A stretch of DNA of 64,000 nt from Algoriella xinjiangensis (GCF_900115015.1 NZ_FOUZ01000008.1:124001-188000), one strand, 5' to 3'; shown: positions 18,029 through 26,671, counted from the first letter of the stretch. The notes: a model not told the origin generated them from the sequence alone. A program made the numbers and translations.

Positions 18029-19711
18029 TTATTGGTTGGGAAACGAAATTGTGATTTTCAATCCGTTAATATTTTCAGTTTCAAAAATAAGCTGCCCATT
18101 TATACTTTTAATACGGTTTCCCGTATTTTGCAAACCATTTTTAGGTTTTAACACAGAAATTCCAATTCCGTTGTCGGTATAATTGATTGTAATTTGATTG
18201 TTTTCTTGACTAAATTTCAGAACAACACGCGAAGCTTCGCTGTGCTTTTTCATATTTGTTAAAAGCTCTTGAATGATAATGTAAATTTCTGTTTTTGTAT
18301 GCGTTGACGTATTTTTCCACAATAAATCTTCGTTTCCTAAAATAAATAAAAGAACCTCATCAGAACTATACGCTTTCATCATTTCGGCTAATTTTGCAGT
18401 AAAATTTTGCGCCAAATTATCGTCTTTTTTATCATAAGAAATATCACGAGAAATTTCGTAAACATATTCTAATTTATCTAATAATTCATTTTTACCTAAA
18501 GATTGATTGTTCTCAACTTCCGACAAAATTTGATAAATTCCGTTCGCAACTTTATCGTGTACTTTCTTCGAATATTTTAACTCTGTATTTTTTACTTCTA
18601 ACAATTTTTGCTCTTCAAGCTTCTGCTTACGTCGTTTATACCAAAAATAAGCGCCAATTAATCCAAAAAACAACAAGCCAACAACTATATAAAGTTTTAG
18701 AATATCGTTCTGTTTTTTTTCGTTTTCAGCTTCCGCTTTCAAAAGATCTGCTTTGTTTTTTTCTGAATCATAACGCACCAACGCAAATTGATTTTTAGCT
18801 TTGTTACGTTCAAACTCTACACTATCATTTAATTTTTGATAGGCTTCAAAATATTTTTTAGAGTTTTCAGAATTTTCTAGCGTTATCAGTTTTTGATAAG
18901 TTTCTAATTTATCTTCGGAACTATTACTTTCAAAAGCAATGTCTTTTCTTTTATAAGCATAATTTAATGCTTTTTCTTTATCCTTTTTAGAGAAATAATC
19001 TATCAAATGGGCATAACTGGCATTAATTCCTGTTTTATCTTTCTCCTTAATTCGAATATTTAATGCATTAATTAATTTATCCTCAACATCTAGATTTACA
19101 TCTTGCAACCATTCTGTATAAGCCAAATTATCAAGCACTCGTGCATACTCTTTTGGATGATTGTAAATTAAACTATCTTTTAATAAGGTTTGATAACCAT
19201 TTATTGCTTCGTTAAATTGTTTGTTATACCGATAACTATTTGCAATATTATTTTCATTAACAATTCTAACCTCTCTATCTAGATTTAAATCTGTTGATTT
19301 TTGATAATAATTGATTGCCTCTTTATAATTCCCTAATTCATGTATACTTTGTCCCAAAGAATTATATGCACTTGATAACACTTCTTCTTCCTCTTTTATT
19401 TTGGGATTTAAAAGTTTAATTGCTGAAATAGTTAATTCTTGACTACCAAACCAATCTCCTTTATCATTACTTATATACCCCATGTTTACTAAACACTTTG
19501 CCGCCTGAATTTTATTTTTTTGAAGAAGATATAAATCCTTTGCTTTATTAAAATAGACATAGGCACTATCATTTTGTGATTTTTCATAAAACTCCCATGC
19601 AATATCGTACGGTTTATTTTCGGTAGTTAATTGAGGCGAAGAATTGTTTTTATCACTGCTTTGGCAAGAAAAAATAAGGAAAAGGCAACTAAGAATTAAA
19701 GTGTTTTTCAA
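18029..19711 (-). CDS. TPR-containing lipoprotein sensor histidine kinase
   Basis: The 560-residue protein has four parts. A lipoprotein signal has its lipobox Cys at residue 16. TPR repeats span about residues 35-290, for example ELGNYKEAINYYQKSTDLN and KQFNEAINGYQTLL. A single membrane span (LYIVVGLLFFGLIGAYFWY) and a coiled-coil linker follow. The kinase core is of the HisKA_3 type, with the His in KVHDKVANGIY and an HATPase carrying QELLTNMKKH, YTDNGIGI and GLQNTGNRI. Such kinases are characteristic of Bacteroidota and probably sense envelope proteins through the TPR domain. The gene lies 15 bases upstream of its response regulator. Confidence 0.87.
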   Translation of the reverse strand: MKNTLILSCLFLIFSCQSSDKNNSSPQLTTENKPYDIAWEFYEKSQNDSAYVYFNKAKDLYLLQKNKIQAAKCLVNMGYISNDKGDWFGSQELTISAIKLLNPKIKEEEEVLSSAYNSLGQSIHELGNYKEAINYYQKSTDLNLDREVRIVNENNIANSYRYNKQFNEAINGYQTLLKDSLIYNHPKEYARVLDNLAYTEWLQDVNLDVEDKLINALNIRIKEKDKTGINASYAHLIDYFSKKDKEKALNYAYKRKDIAFESNSSEDKLETYQKLITLENSENSKKYFEAYQKLNDSVEFERNKAKNQFALVRYDSEKNKADLLKAEAENEKKQNDILKLYIVVGLLFFGLIGAYFWYKRRKQKLEEQKLLEVKNTELKYSKKVHDKVANGIYQILSEVENNQSLGKNELLDKLEYVYEISRDISYDKKDDNLAQNFTAKLAEMMKAYSSDEVLLFILGNEDLLWKNTSTHTKTEIYIIIQELLTNMKKHSEASRVVLKFSQENNQITINYTDNGIGISVLKPKNGLQNTGNRIKSINGQLIFETENINGLKITISFPNQ

Positions 19712-19737
19712 ATTAAAAGTTTTACTCTATAAAACTA

Positions 19738-19767
19738 AATAAAAAACGGATAGATTACTCTATCCGT
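19738..19767 (-). terminator. Intrinsic terminator after the small secreted-peptide gene
   Basis: The 9-bp perfect stem ACGGATAGA/TCTATCCGT (19746-19767) is followed on the minus strand by six T. It lies just after the stop of the 53-residue gene and before the histidine-kinase gene, so it insulates the kinase from transcription coming from above. Confidence 0.8.
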
Positions 19768-19773
19768 GTATAT

Positions 19774-19935
19774 TTATTTTTTAGGGGGAATTTGTCCAAT
19801 TTCGCCATTTGTATCATCATCTAAACCATTGTCTGTTGATGATTGCATCACAATTGGGTTTTGATCTTGTGAAATTGTATGTGCGTTTTGACTTGGAAAT
19901 AAGAATCCCAATAAAGATAATATTAATTGTAACAT
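19774..19935 (-). CDS. Small putative secreted peptide (53 residues)
   Basis: This short frame starts at ATG 19935 and ends at TAA 19774. It encodes a hydrophobic N-terminus (MLQLILSLLGFLFPSQNAHT), resembling a signal peptide, followed by an acidic, low-complexity tail (STDNGLDDDTNGEIGQIPPKK). A perfect terminator follows directly, which supports a real transcription unit. It lies upstream of the histidine kinase on the same strand. Short signal-peptide proteins with Asp/Asn/Pro-rich tails are common next to Bacteroidota regulatory genes, but no function is known to me. Confidence 0.5.
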   Translation of the reverse strand: MLQLILSLLGFLFPSQNAHTISQDQNPIVMQSSTDNGLDDDTNGEIGQIPPKK

Positions 19936-20011
19936 TTTTTATGTATTTAACTTTTAGAAATCAGTGTTCTTTCTCGCAAAACAGATTGCAAGTAGTTGAC
20001 ACGTTTTAAAA

Positions 20012-20101
20012 AAAGAAGCGCTTCTTTATTTTGGGAAGTTTTTATAATGGCTAAACAGTTAAGGAAAATAGCTTCCCAGTTCCGTTTCACTCAACTGTTT
20101 A
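20012..20101. other. Structured intergenic segment: palindrome and two interleaved inverted repeats
   Basis: The segment holds a 16-bp perfect palindrome AAAGAAGCGCTTCTTT (20012-20027) and two inverted repeats whose arms interleave. TGGGAAG (20032-20038) pairs with CTTCCCA (20072-20078), and TAAACAGTT (20052-20060) pairs with AACTGTTTA (20093-20101). If transcribed, this order would give an H-type pseudoknot. No convincing protein is encoded here on either strand. Confidence 0.4.
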
Positions 20102-20188
20102 TACATTATGTTTTTTCAGGAATCAATCGTTTTTGTTTTATGATTGATTTCTATTGCAAAGTAAATACGAAAGCCCAAAACACTGTTA

Positions 20189-20237
20189 GACAAACAATAG
20201 ACAATGATTGGACAATGATTGGACAATTATTAGACAA
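20189..20237. repeat. Five GACAA repeats at an exact 11-bp period
   Basis: GACAA begins at 20189, 20200, 20211, 20222 and 20233, so the spacing is 11 bases each time. The two central 11-bp units are identical (GACAATGATTG). The array ends exactly one period before the palindrome at 20244. Helical phasing of this kind suggests cooperative binding of a regulator upstream of the gene at 20308. Confidence 0.7.
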
Positions 20238-20243
20238 GCCTAT

Positions 20244-20259
20244 TTACGGGAAACCGTAA
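20244..20259 (+). promoter_or_regulatory. Palindromic regulatory site TTACGG-GAAA-CCGTAA
   Basis: This 16-bp inverted repeat has 6-bp arms and ends 48 bases before the ATG at 20308. An identical copy, in the same orientation relative to its gene, lies upstream of the operon that starts at 40363. In both places a -7-like element (here GAACTTTG at 20281-20288) follows after a gap of 21 bases, so the site sits where a -33 element would be. Confidence 0.6.
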
Positions 20260-20307
20260 TTTTATTTGTCTAGAATTTGAGAACTTTGAAAAAGAATTTG
20301 AGGAAAA

Positions 20308-21106
20308 ATGTCTACAAAAAAATATCTCGTAAAAGAGGTTTTTAAAAAAGCAGAACTGGAGTCTGCAAAGTCTACTAAAAATGGTTTATCTACTTATTTA
20401 GAAAATTATATTTGGGAGAATTATAAATATTCTATCAGTAGTAAATCTCTTTCGAGGTATTATGATAATTTTATTTTAGATAAACATGTAAAACAAGATA
20501 TTGCACAAAACACACTTGATTATTTTGCAAAATATATTGGTTATGAAAACTTTGGAGAGTTTAGTTCGCAACATCAATCGGATAAAATAGAAGATGATTT
20601 GCAACCAATCATTATTTCGGAAGAAGAAGATATTTTGATAGATGAGCATTATTATCAATTAGAAAAAGTTGTTGAAGAACCTATTATTGAAGAAATAATA
20701 CCTAGAAAAAAGAACTTTTTTGAATCAATAAAAAAAACAAAATGTAAAATATCTGACGAGTGGTGGAATTTCTATGGTTTTAGTTGCTGGAACTTTATTT
20801 TTTAATCAGTCAAATACAGATAATGCGTGCATGGTTTGGAAGGAAAATCATTACGAAGAAATTCTTTGTGATGAAACAAATCCACAAATGAAGGCGATTC
20901 CGTACAACGAAAATATTTCTCAATTGCAAAAAATAACACGTCCCGATACCCTAAATTTTGATAATGCAATAGGAAATGTGTGGTACAATAAAAGTGACGG
21001 AAAAGTTGAGTTTTTTACGAATTATGGTTTACATCCCGAAAATGGAAAAACACTGAAACCTGTTTCAAAATATATTTTGAATAAATATGCGATGAAAAAT
21101 GATTAA
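20308..21106 (+). pseudogene. Membrane protein with divergent N-terminal regulatory-like domain, split by a frameshift
   Basis: Two frames form one protein. The first (20308-20805) encodes an N-terminal helical domain including ENYKYSISSKSLSRYYDNFI and LDYFAKYIGYENFGEF, a domain type common in Bacteroidota hypothetical proteins. After a run of eight A at 20730-20737 the sensible reading moves to the frame that gives VKYLTSGGISMVLVAGTLFF, a membrane span, and then a C-terminal domain with NACMVWKENHYEEILCDE, ending at 21106. The frame change needs removal of one A from the run. A real mutation, a phase-variable tract, transcriptional slippage and a sequencing error are all possible. The promoter region carries phased repeats and a palindrome. 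Its function is unknown. Confidence 0.65.
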
Positions 21107-21113
21107 ACAAAAA

Positions 21114-21143
21114 AACATTCACAATTTTTGCGAATGTCTTTTT
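21114..21143 (+). terminator. Intrinsic terminator
   Basis: ACATTC(A)CA and TG(C)GAATGT form a stem with one mismatch, followed by TCTTTTT. It lies 8 bases after the stop of the frameshifted membrane-protein gene and could also act on the convergent sulfur operon. Confidence 0.65.
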
Positions 21144-21166
21144 GCGAGTTATATAAATTATTTAGC

Positions 21167-22609
21167 TTAAAAAATCTTCATTAAGATACGAACACTAAAT
21201 ACAATTACTAAAAATGCAACAGCCAAAATAGCTGCGCGTTGTGGAATTTTACCTGCTAATTTAGATGCAATTGGTGCAGCAGTTGTGCCTCCAATTATTA
21301 AACCTGCGACAATAAAACCATGGCTTACGCCTAAAGTGATGAAAAACGTTATTGATGCCGAAAGTGTAACAAAAAATTCTGCTAAACTAACTGTCCCCAC
21401 AACAATATTCGATTTTTTACCTTTTGCTAAAAGTGTAGAAGTTACAATTGGTCCCCAACCTCCGCCTCCAAAAGCGTCTAAAAATCCACCCGAAAATCCT
21501 AAAAATCCTACGTTTTTCACTTTTTTTCGTTCAATCTTTTTTCTAAATGCTAAAACAATTAATCTTATTCCGATGATTAATGTGTAAGTTGCTAAAACTG
21601 CGTACGCAATTGTTTCGTATTTATTTCCAAGATAAACCAATAATAATGAGCCTAAAACTGCACCAATTACGCCAGGAATAGCAAGAGCTATCAATAATTT
21701 TTTGTTTACATTACCAAATTTGTAATGCGAAAAACCACTAATTCCGCTCGAAAACATTTCGGCTGTATGTATGCTTCCACTAATTGCAGGTAAATTAACG
21801 CCAAAAATCATCATACTTGTCGAACATGTTACGCCATAACCCAATCCTACAGCGCCATCTACTAATTGCGCGAAAAAACCAACAGCTAACATTATGTAGA
21901 AAATAGTAGGAATATGACTGACAAAAGATTGTGCGTCTGTAAAACTTACAATTGATGACAAGGCATAACCAATAAATAAAGCAAAAAAGACTAAACTAAT
22001 TTCAAAAACGAAACGTTTGTATTTTTTTGTCGATTTTTTTTCTCCGAATGAAGAAGTTAGCAGATTTAAATCATTTAATTTTTCATTAAAATCTCCTTTG
22101 TGTTGATTTCGAATTGCATGTAATTCATCAATATTATCTTCGATAGAATCTGGAATAACAGCTGTAAAATATTCGCGCAAACGACGAGCCATCACAGGAG
22201 ATTTACCATTTGTAGAAATCGCAATTTTCAAATGTCCTTTGTTTACAATAGATCCTAAATAGAAATCGCACAAATCTGGCTGATCTGCGGCATTAACCAA
22301 AATACCTTTTGCATTGGCTTTGGTTTTTATCGTTTTATTAAGTTCAGTATCATCTGTTGCAATAATCACTAAATCTGATTGTTGTAAATCAGAATCTTCA
22401 AAATCTTTTTCGATTAACTGAAGATTTTCATGCGTATGCGAAAGTTGTTTCAATTCATCTTTAATCAGCCTTGAAATAACTTTAATTTTTGCGGAAGGAT
22501 TTTGTTTAAGCAATGTTGATGCTTTTTCTAATCCTACGTTTCCTCCGCCTATAATCAGGAATCGGAGGTGTTCTGTTTTTAAAAATATTGGAAATAATGT
22601 ATTTTTCAT
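21167..22609 (-). CDS. Fusion of precorrin-2 dehydrogenase/ferrochelatase (CysG N-terminal) with a TauE/SafE-type (TSUP) transporter
   Basis: Of the 480 residues, 1-190 match the siroheme-synthase dehydrogenase domain: the NAD-binding FLIIGGGNVGLEKASTLL, then VIIATDD, NAADQPDLCDFYLGSIV and ISTNGKSPVMARRLREY. From about residue 205 to the end there are eight or so membrane spans with TSUP features (FFAQLVDGAVGLGYGVTCS and SGGFLDAFGGGGWGPIVTS). The enzyme part would oxidise precorrin-2 and insert iron to finish siroheme for CysI. The transporter part may export sulfite or a related anion. It is the last gene of the sulfur operon and overlaps the DUF2490 gene by 4 bases. Confidence 0.87.
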   Translation of the reverse strand: MKNTLFPIFLKTEHLRFLIIGGGNVGLEKASTLLKQNPSAKIKVISRLIKDELKQLSHTHENLQLIEKDFEDSDLQQSDLVIIATDDTELNKTIKTKANAKGILVNAADQPDLCDFYLGSIVNKGHLKIAISTNGKSPVMARRLREYFTAVIPDSIEDNIDELHAIRNQHKGDFNEKLNDLNLLTSSFGEKKSTKKYKRFVFEISLVFFALFIGYALSSIVSFTDAQSFVSHIPTIFYIMLAVGFFAQLVDGAVGLGYGVTCSTSMMIFGVNLPAISGSIHTAEMFSSGISGFSHYKFGNVNKKLLIALAIPGVIGAVLGSLLLVYLGNKYETIAYAVLATYTLIIGIRLIVLAFRKKIERKKVKNVGFLGFSGGFLDAFGGGGWGPIVTSTLLAKGKKSNIVVGTVSLAEFFVTLSASITFFITLGVSHGFIVAGLIIGGTTAAPIASKLAGKIPQRAAILAVAFLVIVFSVRILMKIF

Positions 22610-23397
22610 TGTTTAGGTTTTAGAGAAATTTTATGAAATAAAGAAAATCTAAAAATATCGCGTCTATAAAAATCTACGCCAGAACTACGTTGCTGATACC
22701 AATTCATATAACCAATTTCCATCGCTAGCGCTTTATTAAATTGATAATTGAGAGCAAGATAAACTCGGTTTTGATCAAATACATTCTTCACAATTTTTCT
22801 TCCTGCATTCAACATCACCTCATCTTTTATTTTTACAATCAGTTTATTTTGCTTGGTTTCTTTATCTTTTATAATTGGAATATCAACGCCCAATTGGTAC
22901 CGAAATCTAAAATTAGAAAATCTGAAACCTCCAACTAATTCATCATTTTTAGTATCATGAAAAAATCTTGCTTCGGCTTTATAACGGTGATTAATTGTAA
23001 CTGAATTTATTTTTTGCTGATAACCAAAACCTATATCTGGTCTAATTTCAGGAACAACTAAATCGCTTTCTGATTCGGGATTATTTGGACTTTGTAAAAA
23101 ATAAGTAATTCCTCCAGAAACATTCCATTGTTCACCTAATTTTCGTTGTAAATTGCTTCTAAAAACCAATTGATGTTGCGCTACTGGATTTATAAAATGG
23201 CGTTCTTGAATTTCACTTAATACCGAATATTTTTCATTAATTTCTACCGTATTATAATAGCCGTACCAAACTAAATCTTGATGTTCCACGTTTTTTTGAG
23301 CAAATAAATTGGTTGAAAAACAAAAGATTAAAACAATTAAAATTTTATTAATTCGCCGTAAAATATTTTCGGTTTGTATAATCGCCAAGTGTTTCAT
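22606..23397 (-). CDS. DUF2490 family outer-membrane beta-barrel protein
   Basis: The 263-residue protein has a signal sequence (INKILIVLIFCFSTNLFAQ) followed by alternating beta strands rich in aromatic residues and a C-terminal strand ending RFSLFHKISLKPKQ. This is the pattern of the DUF2490 family of small outer-membrane barrels. The frame opens inside the end of cysI (50 bases of overlap). No ATG lies between there and the signal sequence, so the start at 23397 is uncertain and a non-ATG start nearer the signal is possible. Its role within a sulfur operon is unknown. Confidence 0.75.
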   Translation of the reverse strand: MKHLAIIQTENILRRINKILIVLIFCFSTNLFAQKNVEHQDLVWYGYYNTVEINEKYSVLSEIQERHFINPVAQHQLVFRSNLQRKLGEQWNVSGGITYFLQSPNNPESESDLVVPEIRPDIGFGYQQKINSVTINHRYKAEARFFHDTKNDELVGGFRFSNFRFRYQLGVDIPIIKDKETKQNKLIVKIKDEVMLNAGRKIVKNVFDQNRVYLALNYQFNKALAMEIGYMNWYQQRSSGVDFYRRDIFRFSLFHKISLKPKQ

Positions 23398-25000
23398 ACG
23401 GAATTCTTTCTTTTATATAATTATCGAAAACCAGATCAAGTTCTTCTAAAATCTCATTTTCATAGAGTTTTTCTTTGTAAATTTTATTCAATCTAACACC
23501 ATATCTATCTCCGCCCAACATCAAATTATATTGACCAGCAGCTGTGCCTACAAAACCAATTTCAGAAACATACGATCTTCCACAACCATTTGGACAACCC
23601 GTCATTCTAATCGTTATATCATCATTTTGCAGATTATGTTTTGCTAACAAAGGCTCTATTTTAGTAACCAATTCGGGCAAATAACGCTGAGCTTCCGCCA
23701 AAGCTAACGGACAAGTTGGTAACGCAACACACGCCATCGAGTTTTTACGTAATTCGCTTATATCATCATTTATTTGATGTTTTTGAAGTAAATTTTCGAC
23801 AATTTGTTTGTTTTCAGATGAAATCTCTCCCAATAATAAATTTTGATTCGCCGTAAAAATAAAATTGTTAATTCTGAGTAACGCTAATTCGTGTAAAAAA
23901 GCTTTTTGATTTGGTTTTACCGCGCCATTTTCTACAAATAATGTGTAATACCAAGAACCGTTATGCACTTGATGCCAATAATAATTGTCTGAACGTTCTG
24001 TAAATTGATACGCTTTTGAAGGTTCTAATTTAAAACCAATACGTTTTTCTAATTCTGCTTTAAAACCGTCAACTGTTAATTTATCAACTGTATATTTTAA
24101 ACGAGCTAATTTTCTATCGCCACGATTTCCGTAATCGCGTTGAATTGTCAAAACTTCGTATGCTAGTTTTAAAACTTTTTCTTCGGAATCTACAAATCCT
24201 ATTTCCGAAGCTAAACGCGAATATGTATTTGGATTACCATGTGTTGTTGATAATCCACCACCAATTGCAACATTAAAACCAATTAATTTATCATTTTCGA
24301 TAATCGCAATCAATCCCAAATCGTTTGCAAAAACATCCACATCATTGGTCGGCGGAATTGCAATTGCTATTTTAAATTTTCGAGGTAAATAACGGTCTTC
24401 ATACAAATCATCTTTTTCGGTTTCGCGTTCATAAATCTTTTCATTGTCTACAAAAATCTCATAATAAGCTTGTGTTTTTGGCAATAAATGTTTCGATAAT
24501 TTATCTGCATACGCGTGTATACTTTGATGAATTGGAGAAACCAACGGATGCGAACTAACAATTACATTACGATTTACATCGCCGCAAGCAGCGATAGAAT
24601 CTAACTTTGCTTTATCAAATGATTGTAAAGTCGGTCGTAATTCATGTTTTAAAATACCGTGTAATTGAATGGTTTGACGCGTTGTAATTTTAAGTATACC
24701 CGTACCATATTCTTCCGAAGTTTCGTGAATAGCCAACCATTTATCTGCATCAATAATTCCGCCCGGAATGCGTAAACGAATCATAAATGAATATAATTTA
24801 TCCAGTTTTTTTTGCGCGCGTTCTTCCCTTCTATCTCTATCATCTTGCACATACATTCCATGAAATTTCACCAAAGCTTCGTCATCTGGCCTCACATTTC
24901 CGGTATGGTTGTCAAGCGTTATACTTTCTTTTAAAGTTCCTCTTAAACCATCACTTTTTATTTTGATTCCTTCTATAGGAGATTGTTTTTCTGTACTCAT
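23348..25000 (-). CDS. cysI: Assimilatory sulfite reductase, hemoprotein subunit
   Basis: The 550-residue protein has the two-repeat sulfite/nitrite reductase architecture and all four cysteines of the siroheme-[4Fe-4S] site: CVALPTCPLALAEAQR and TGCPNGCGRSYVSEIGFVG. It reduces sulfite to sulfide with electrons from the CysJ-type flavoprotein encoded just upstream (gap of 15 bases). HPLVSPIHQSIHAYADKL and RDYGNRGDRKLARLKYTV are also typical of CysI. Its siroheme would be made by the cobA and CysG-like domains of the same operon. Confidence 0.93.
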   Translation of the reverse strand: MSTEKQSPIEGIKIKSDGLRGTLKESITLDNHTGNVRPDDEALVKFHGMYVQDDRDRREERAQKKLDKLYSFMIRLRIPGGIIDADKWLAIHETSEEYGTGILKITTRQTIQLHGILKHELRPTLQSFDKAKLDSIAACGDVNRNVIVSSHPLVSPIHQSIHAYADKLSKHLLPKTQAYYEIFVDNEKIYERETEKDDLYEDRYLPRKFKIAIAIPPTNDVDVFANDLGLIAIIENDKLIGFNVAIGGGLSTTHGNPNTYSRLASEIGFVDSEEKVLKLAYEVLTIQRDYGNRGDRKLARLKYTVDKLTVDGFKAELEKRIGFKLEPSKAYQFTERSDNYYWHQVHNGSWYYTLFVENGAVKPNQKAFLHELALLRINNFIFTANQNLLLGEISSENKQIVENLLQKHQINDDISELRKNSMACVALPTCPLALAEAQRYLPELVTKIEPLLAKHNLQNDDITIRMTGCPNGCGRSYVSEIGFVGTAAGQYNLMLGGDRYGVRLNKIYKEKLYENEILEELDLVFDNYIKERIPYETLGDYTNRKYFTAN

Positions 25001-25015
25001 TTTGTTCTTTGTTTA

Positions 25016-26671
25016 TTAGTAAACATCTTTTTGATAACGCCCTTCTTCTTCCAATTTTTCGAGATAATTTTTAGCCGTTTCGGTATCAACATCTTTTTCT
25101 GTTGCAATAATTTCTACCAATGTATTTTCTACATCTGTACTCATTCCATTTTTTTGTCCGCAGACATACAAATAAGCACCGTTATCTATCCACTCAAAAA
25201 TTTCTTTTGCTTGCTCTTTCACTCGATTCTGAACATATATTTTTTCTTTCTGATCACGAGAAAAAGCAGTATCTAATTTTTGTAAAACACCCGTAGAAAG
25301 CCATTCTTGAATTTCTGTTTGATAATAAAAATCTGACACAAAATGTTGCTCTCCAAAAAACAACCAATTTTTACCTTCGGAACCAGTTGCATCTCGGTGC
25401 GCTAAAAAACTTCTGAAAGGCGCAATTCCCGTTCCTGGACCAATCATAATAATTGCTTCATCATCAGTTGGTAACTTGAAATTTTTATTTTTATGAATAT
25501 AAAATTCAATGGAATGATTGACTTCAAAATCTGCTAAAAACTGAGAACACAATCCCGTTTTTTGTTGTTCTTCTATCTCAAAAGTATCAAGACTTACTGT
25601 TAAATGAATCTCATTTTCGTGGGCTTCTGTTGAGGAAGAAATCGAATATAAACGTGGTGCAACTGAGTGTAAAAGCGCTAAAACAGCATCAAAATTTACA
25701 GTTATATTTTGAAGTTCATAACGGTTTAACACATCTATTAAATCTACTTTTTCTTCTTTAATTTCAATCTTAAAAAGTTGAGCAAAAGCTTCAATCGATT
25801 TTTTAGACAATGCTCTAATATTCTTCAATTCAAGTTCTTTATAACGAGATTCAGCGTCAAAAAAATGAGCAATTTTAGATGTTTCAATCGGATTATTTTT
25901 CGGATAAATTCCTAATGCATCGCCTGGTTCATAATCTACTTGTTCATCCAAAGCAATCTCAATATGATATGTTTCTTTATTTGAGCCTTTATCATTCAGA
26001 ATCACTTTGTGTTTTACAATTCCTTCATAATTTTTTTTATACGAAACAGCTGATATTTTAGTTTCTGATGATAAAACTGATTGACCAGAATTCTGAACTA
26101 AATTTAGAATCTGCGCAAACCATTCGTCTGCAATTGGCTGATAATCTATATCTGTTTTAACCAAAGAAATTGCACGATTAGCGCCCAAACGATGAAATAA
26201 TTCGTCTATTTCTTCGCCCGATTTACAGAAAAACGGATACGATGTATCGCCTAATCCCAAAACTGCATATTTGGTAGAAGCGAGATTACTGTTTAAATTA
26301 CTTAAATTATCATAGAATTTTTGCGCATTTTGAGGCAAATCGCCATCGCCTTGTGTGCTAATTATAAAAATGATAAATTCTTCTTTCTCAATTTTTTCTA
26401 ATGGATATTGAAACGCATCAACAACTTTAGATTGCACTTTATTTTTTTTGAAAATACTTTGTAATTGTGTGGCTAATTTCTTTGCATTTCCAGTTTCTGT
26501 ACCATAAATAATTGTTGGTTTAACTAAATTTATTTTAGCAACTTCTGGTAATTTATTTTCTTGATTATTTACTAATATTCCAGCCAAATAACCATTTGTC
26601 CAAATGATTTCGTCGCGAGAAAAATCTTTAATCAAGTTTTTAAAATCGAGTAATTTTTCGTTAGCTAGCAT
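25016..26671 (-). CDS. cysJ: Sulfite reductase (NADPH) flavoprotein subunit
   Basis: I prefer the ATG at 26671 (MLANEKLLDFKNL), although the frame extends upstream to 26698, because the later start leaves only an 11-base overlap with cobA. The product of about 551 residues has an FMN flavodoxin domain (IIYGTETGNAKKLATQLQ), an FAD domain (RLYSISSS, TGLCSQFL) and an NADPH domain (MIGPGTGIAPFRSFLAHR, YVCGQKNGM), ending with KDVY. It passes electrons from NADPH to CysI. Confidence 0.92.
   Translation of the reverse strand: MLANEKLLDFKNLIKDFSRDEIIWTNGYLAGILVNNQENKLPEVAKINLVKPTIIYGTETGNAKKLATQLQSIFKKNKVQSKVVDAFQYPLEKIEKEEFIIFIISTQGDGDLPQNAQKFYDNLSNLNSNLASTKYAVLGLGDTSYPFFCKSGEEIDELFHRLGANRAISLVKTDIDYQPIADEWFAQILNLVQNSGQSVLSSETKISAVSYKKNYEGIVKHKVILNDKGSNKETYHIEIALDEQVDYEPGDALGIYPKNNPIETSKIAHFFDAESRYKELELKNIRALSKKSIEAFAQLFKIEIKEEKVDLIDVLNRYELQNITVNFDAVLALLHSVAPRLYSISSSTEAHENEIHLTVSLDTFEIEEQQKTGLCSQFLADFEVNHSIEFYIHKNKNFKLPTDDEAIIMIGPGTGIAPFRSFLAHRDATGSEGKNWLFFGEQHFVSDFYYQTEIQEWLSTGVLQKLDTAFSRDQKEKIYVQNRVKEQAKEIFEWIDNGAYLYVCGQKNGMSTDVENTLVEIIATEKDVDTETAKNYLEKLEEEGRYQKDVY

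Noticed and set aside
19809-20009. A plus-strand frame of 66 codons.
   Set aside because: It lies opposite the better supported 53-residue minus-strand gene and reads as a Cys-rich, patternless sequence.
20189-20237. Short regular repeats considered as a CRISPR array.
   Set aside because: The units are 11 bp with no unique spacers and there are no cas genes, so a regulatory array is the better reading.
19996-20259. An open frame of 87 codons on the plus strand in the intergenic region before 20308.
   Set aside because: It runs through the phased repeats and ends inside the palindrome, has no coherent domain and no recognisable family. The repeats explain the openness.
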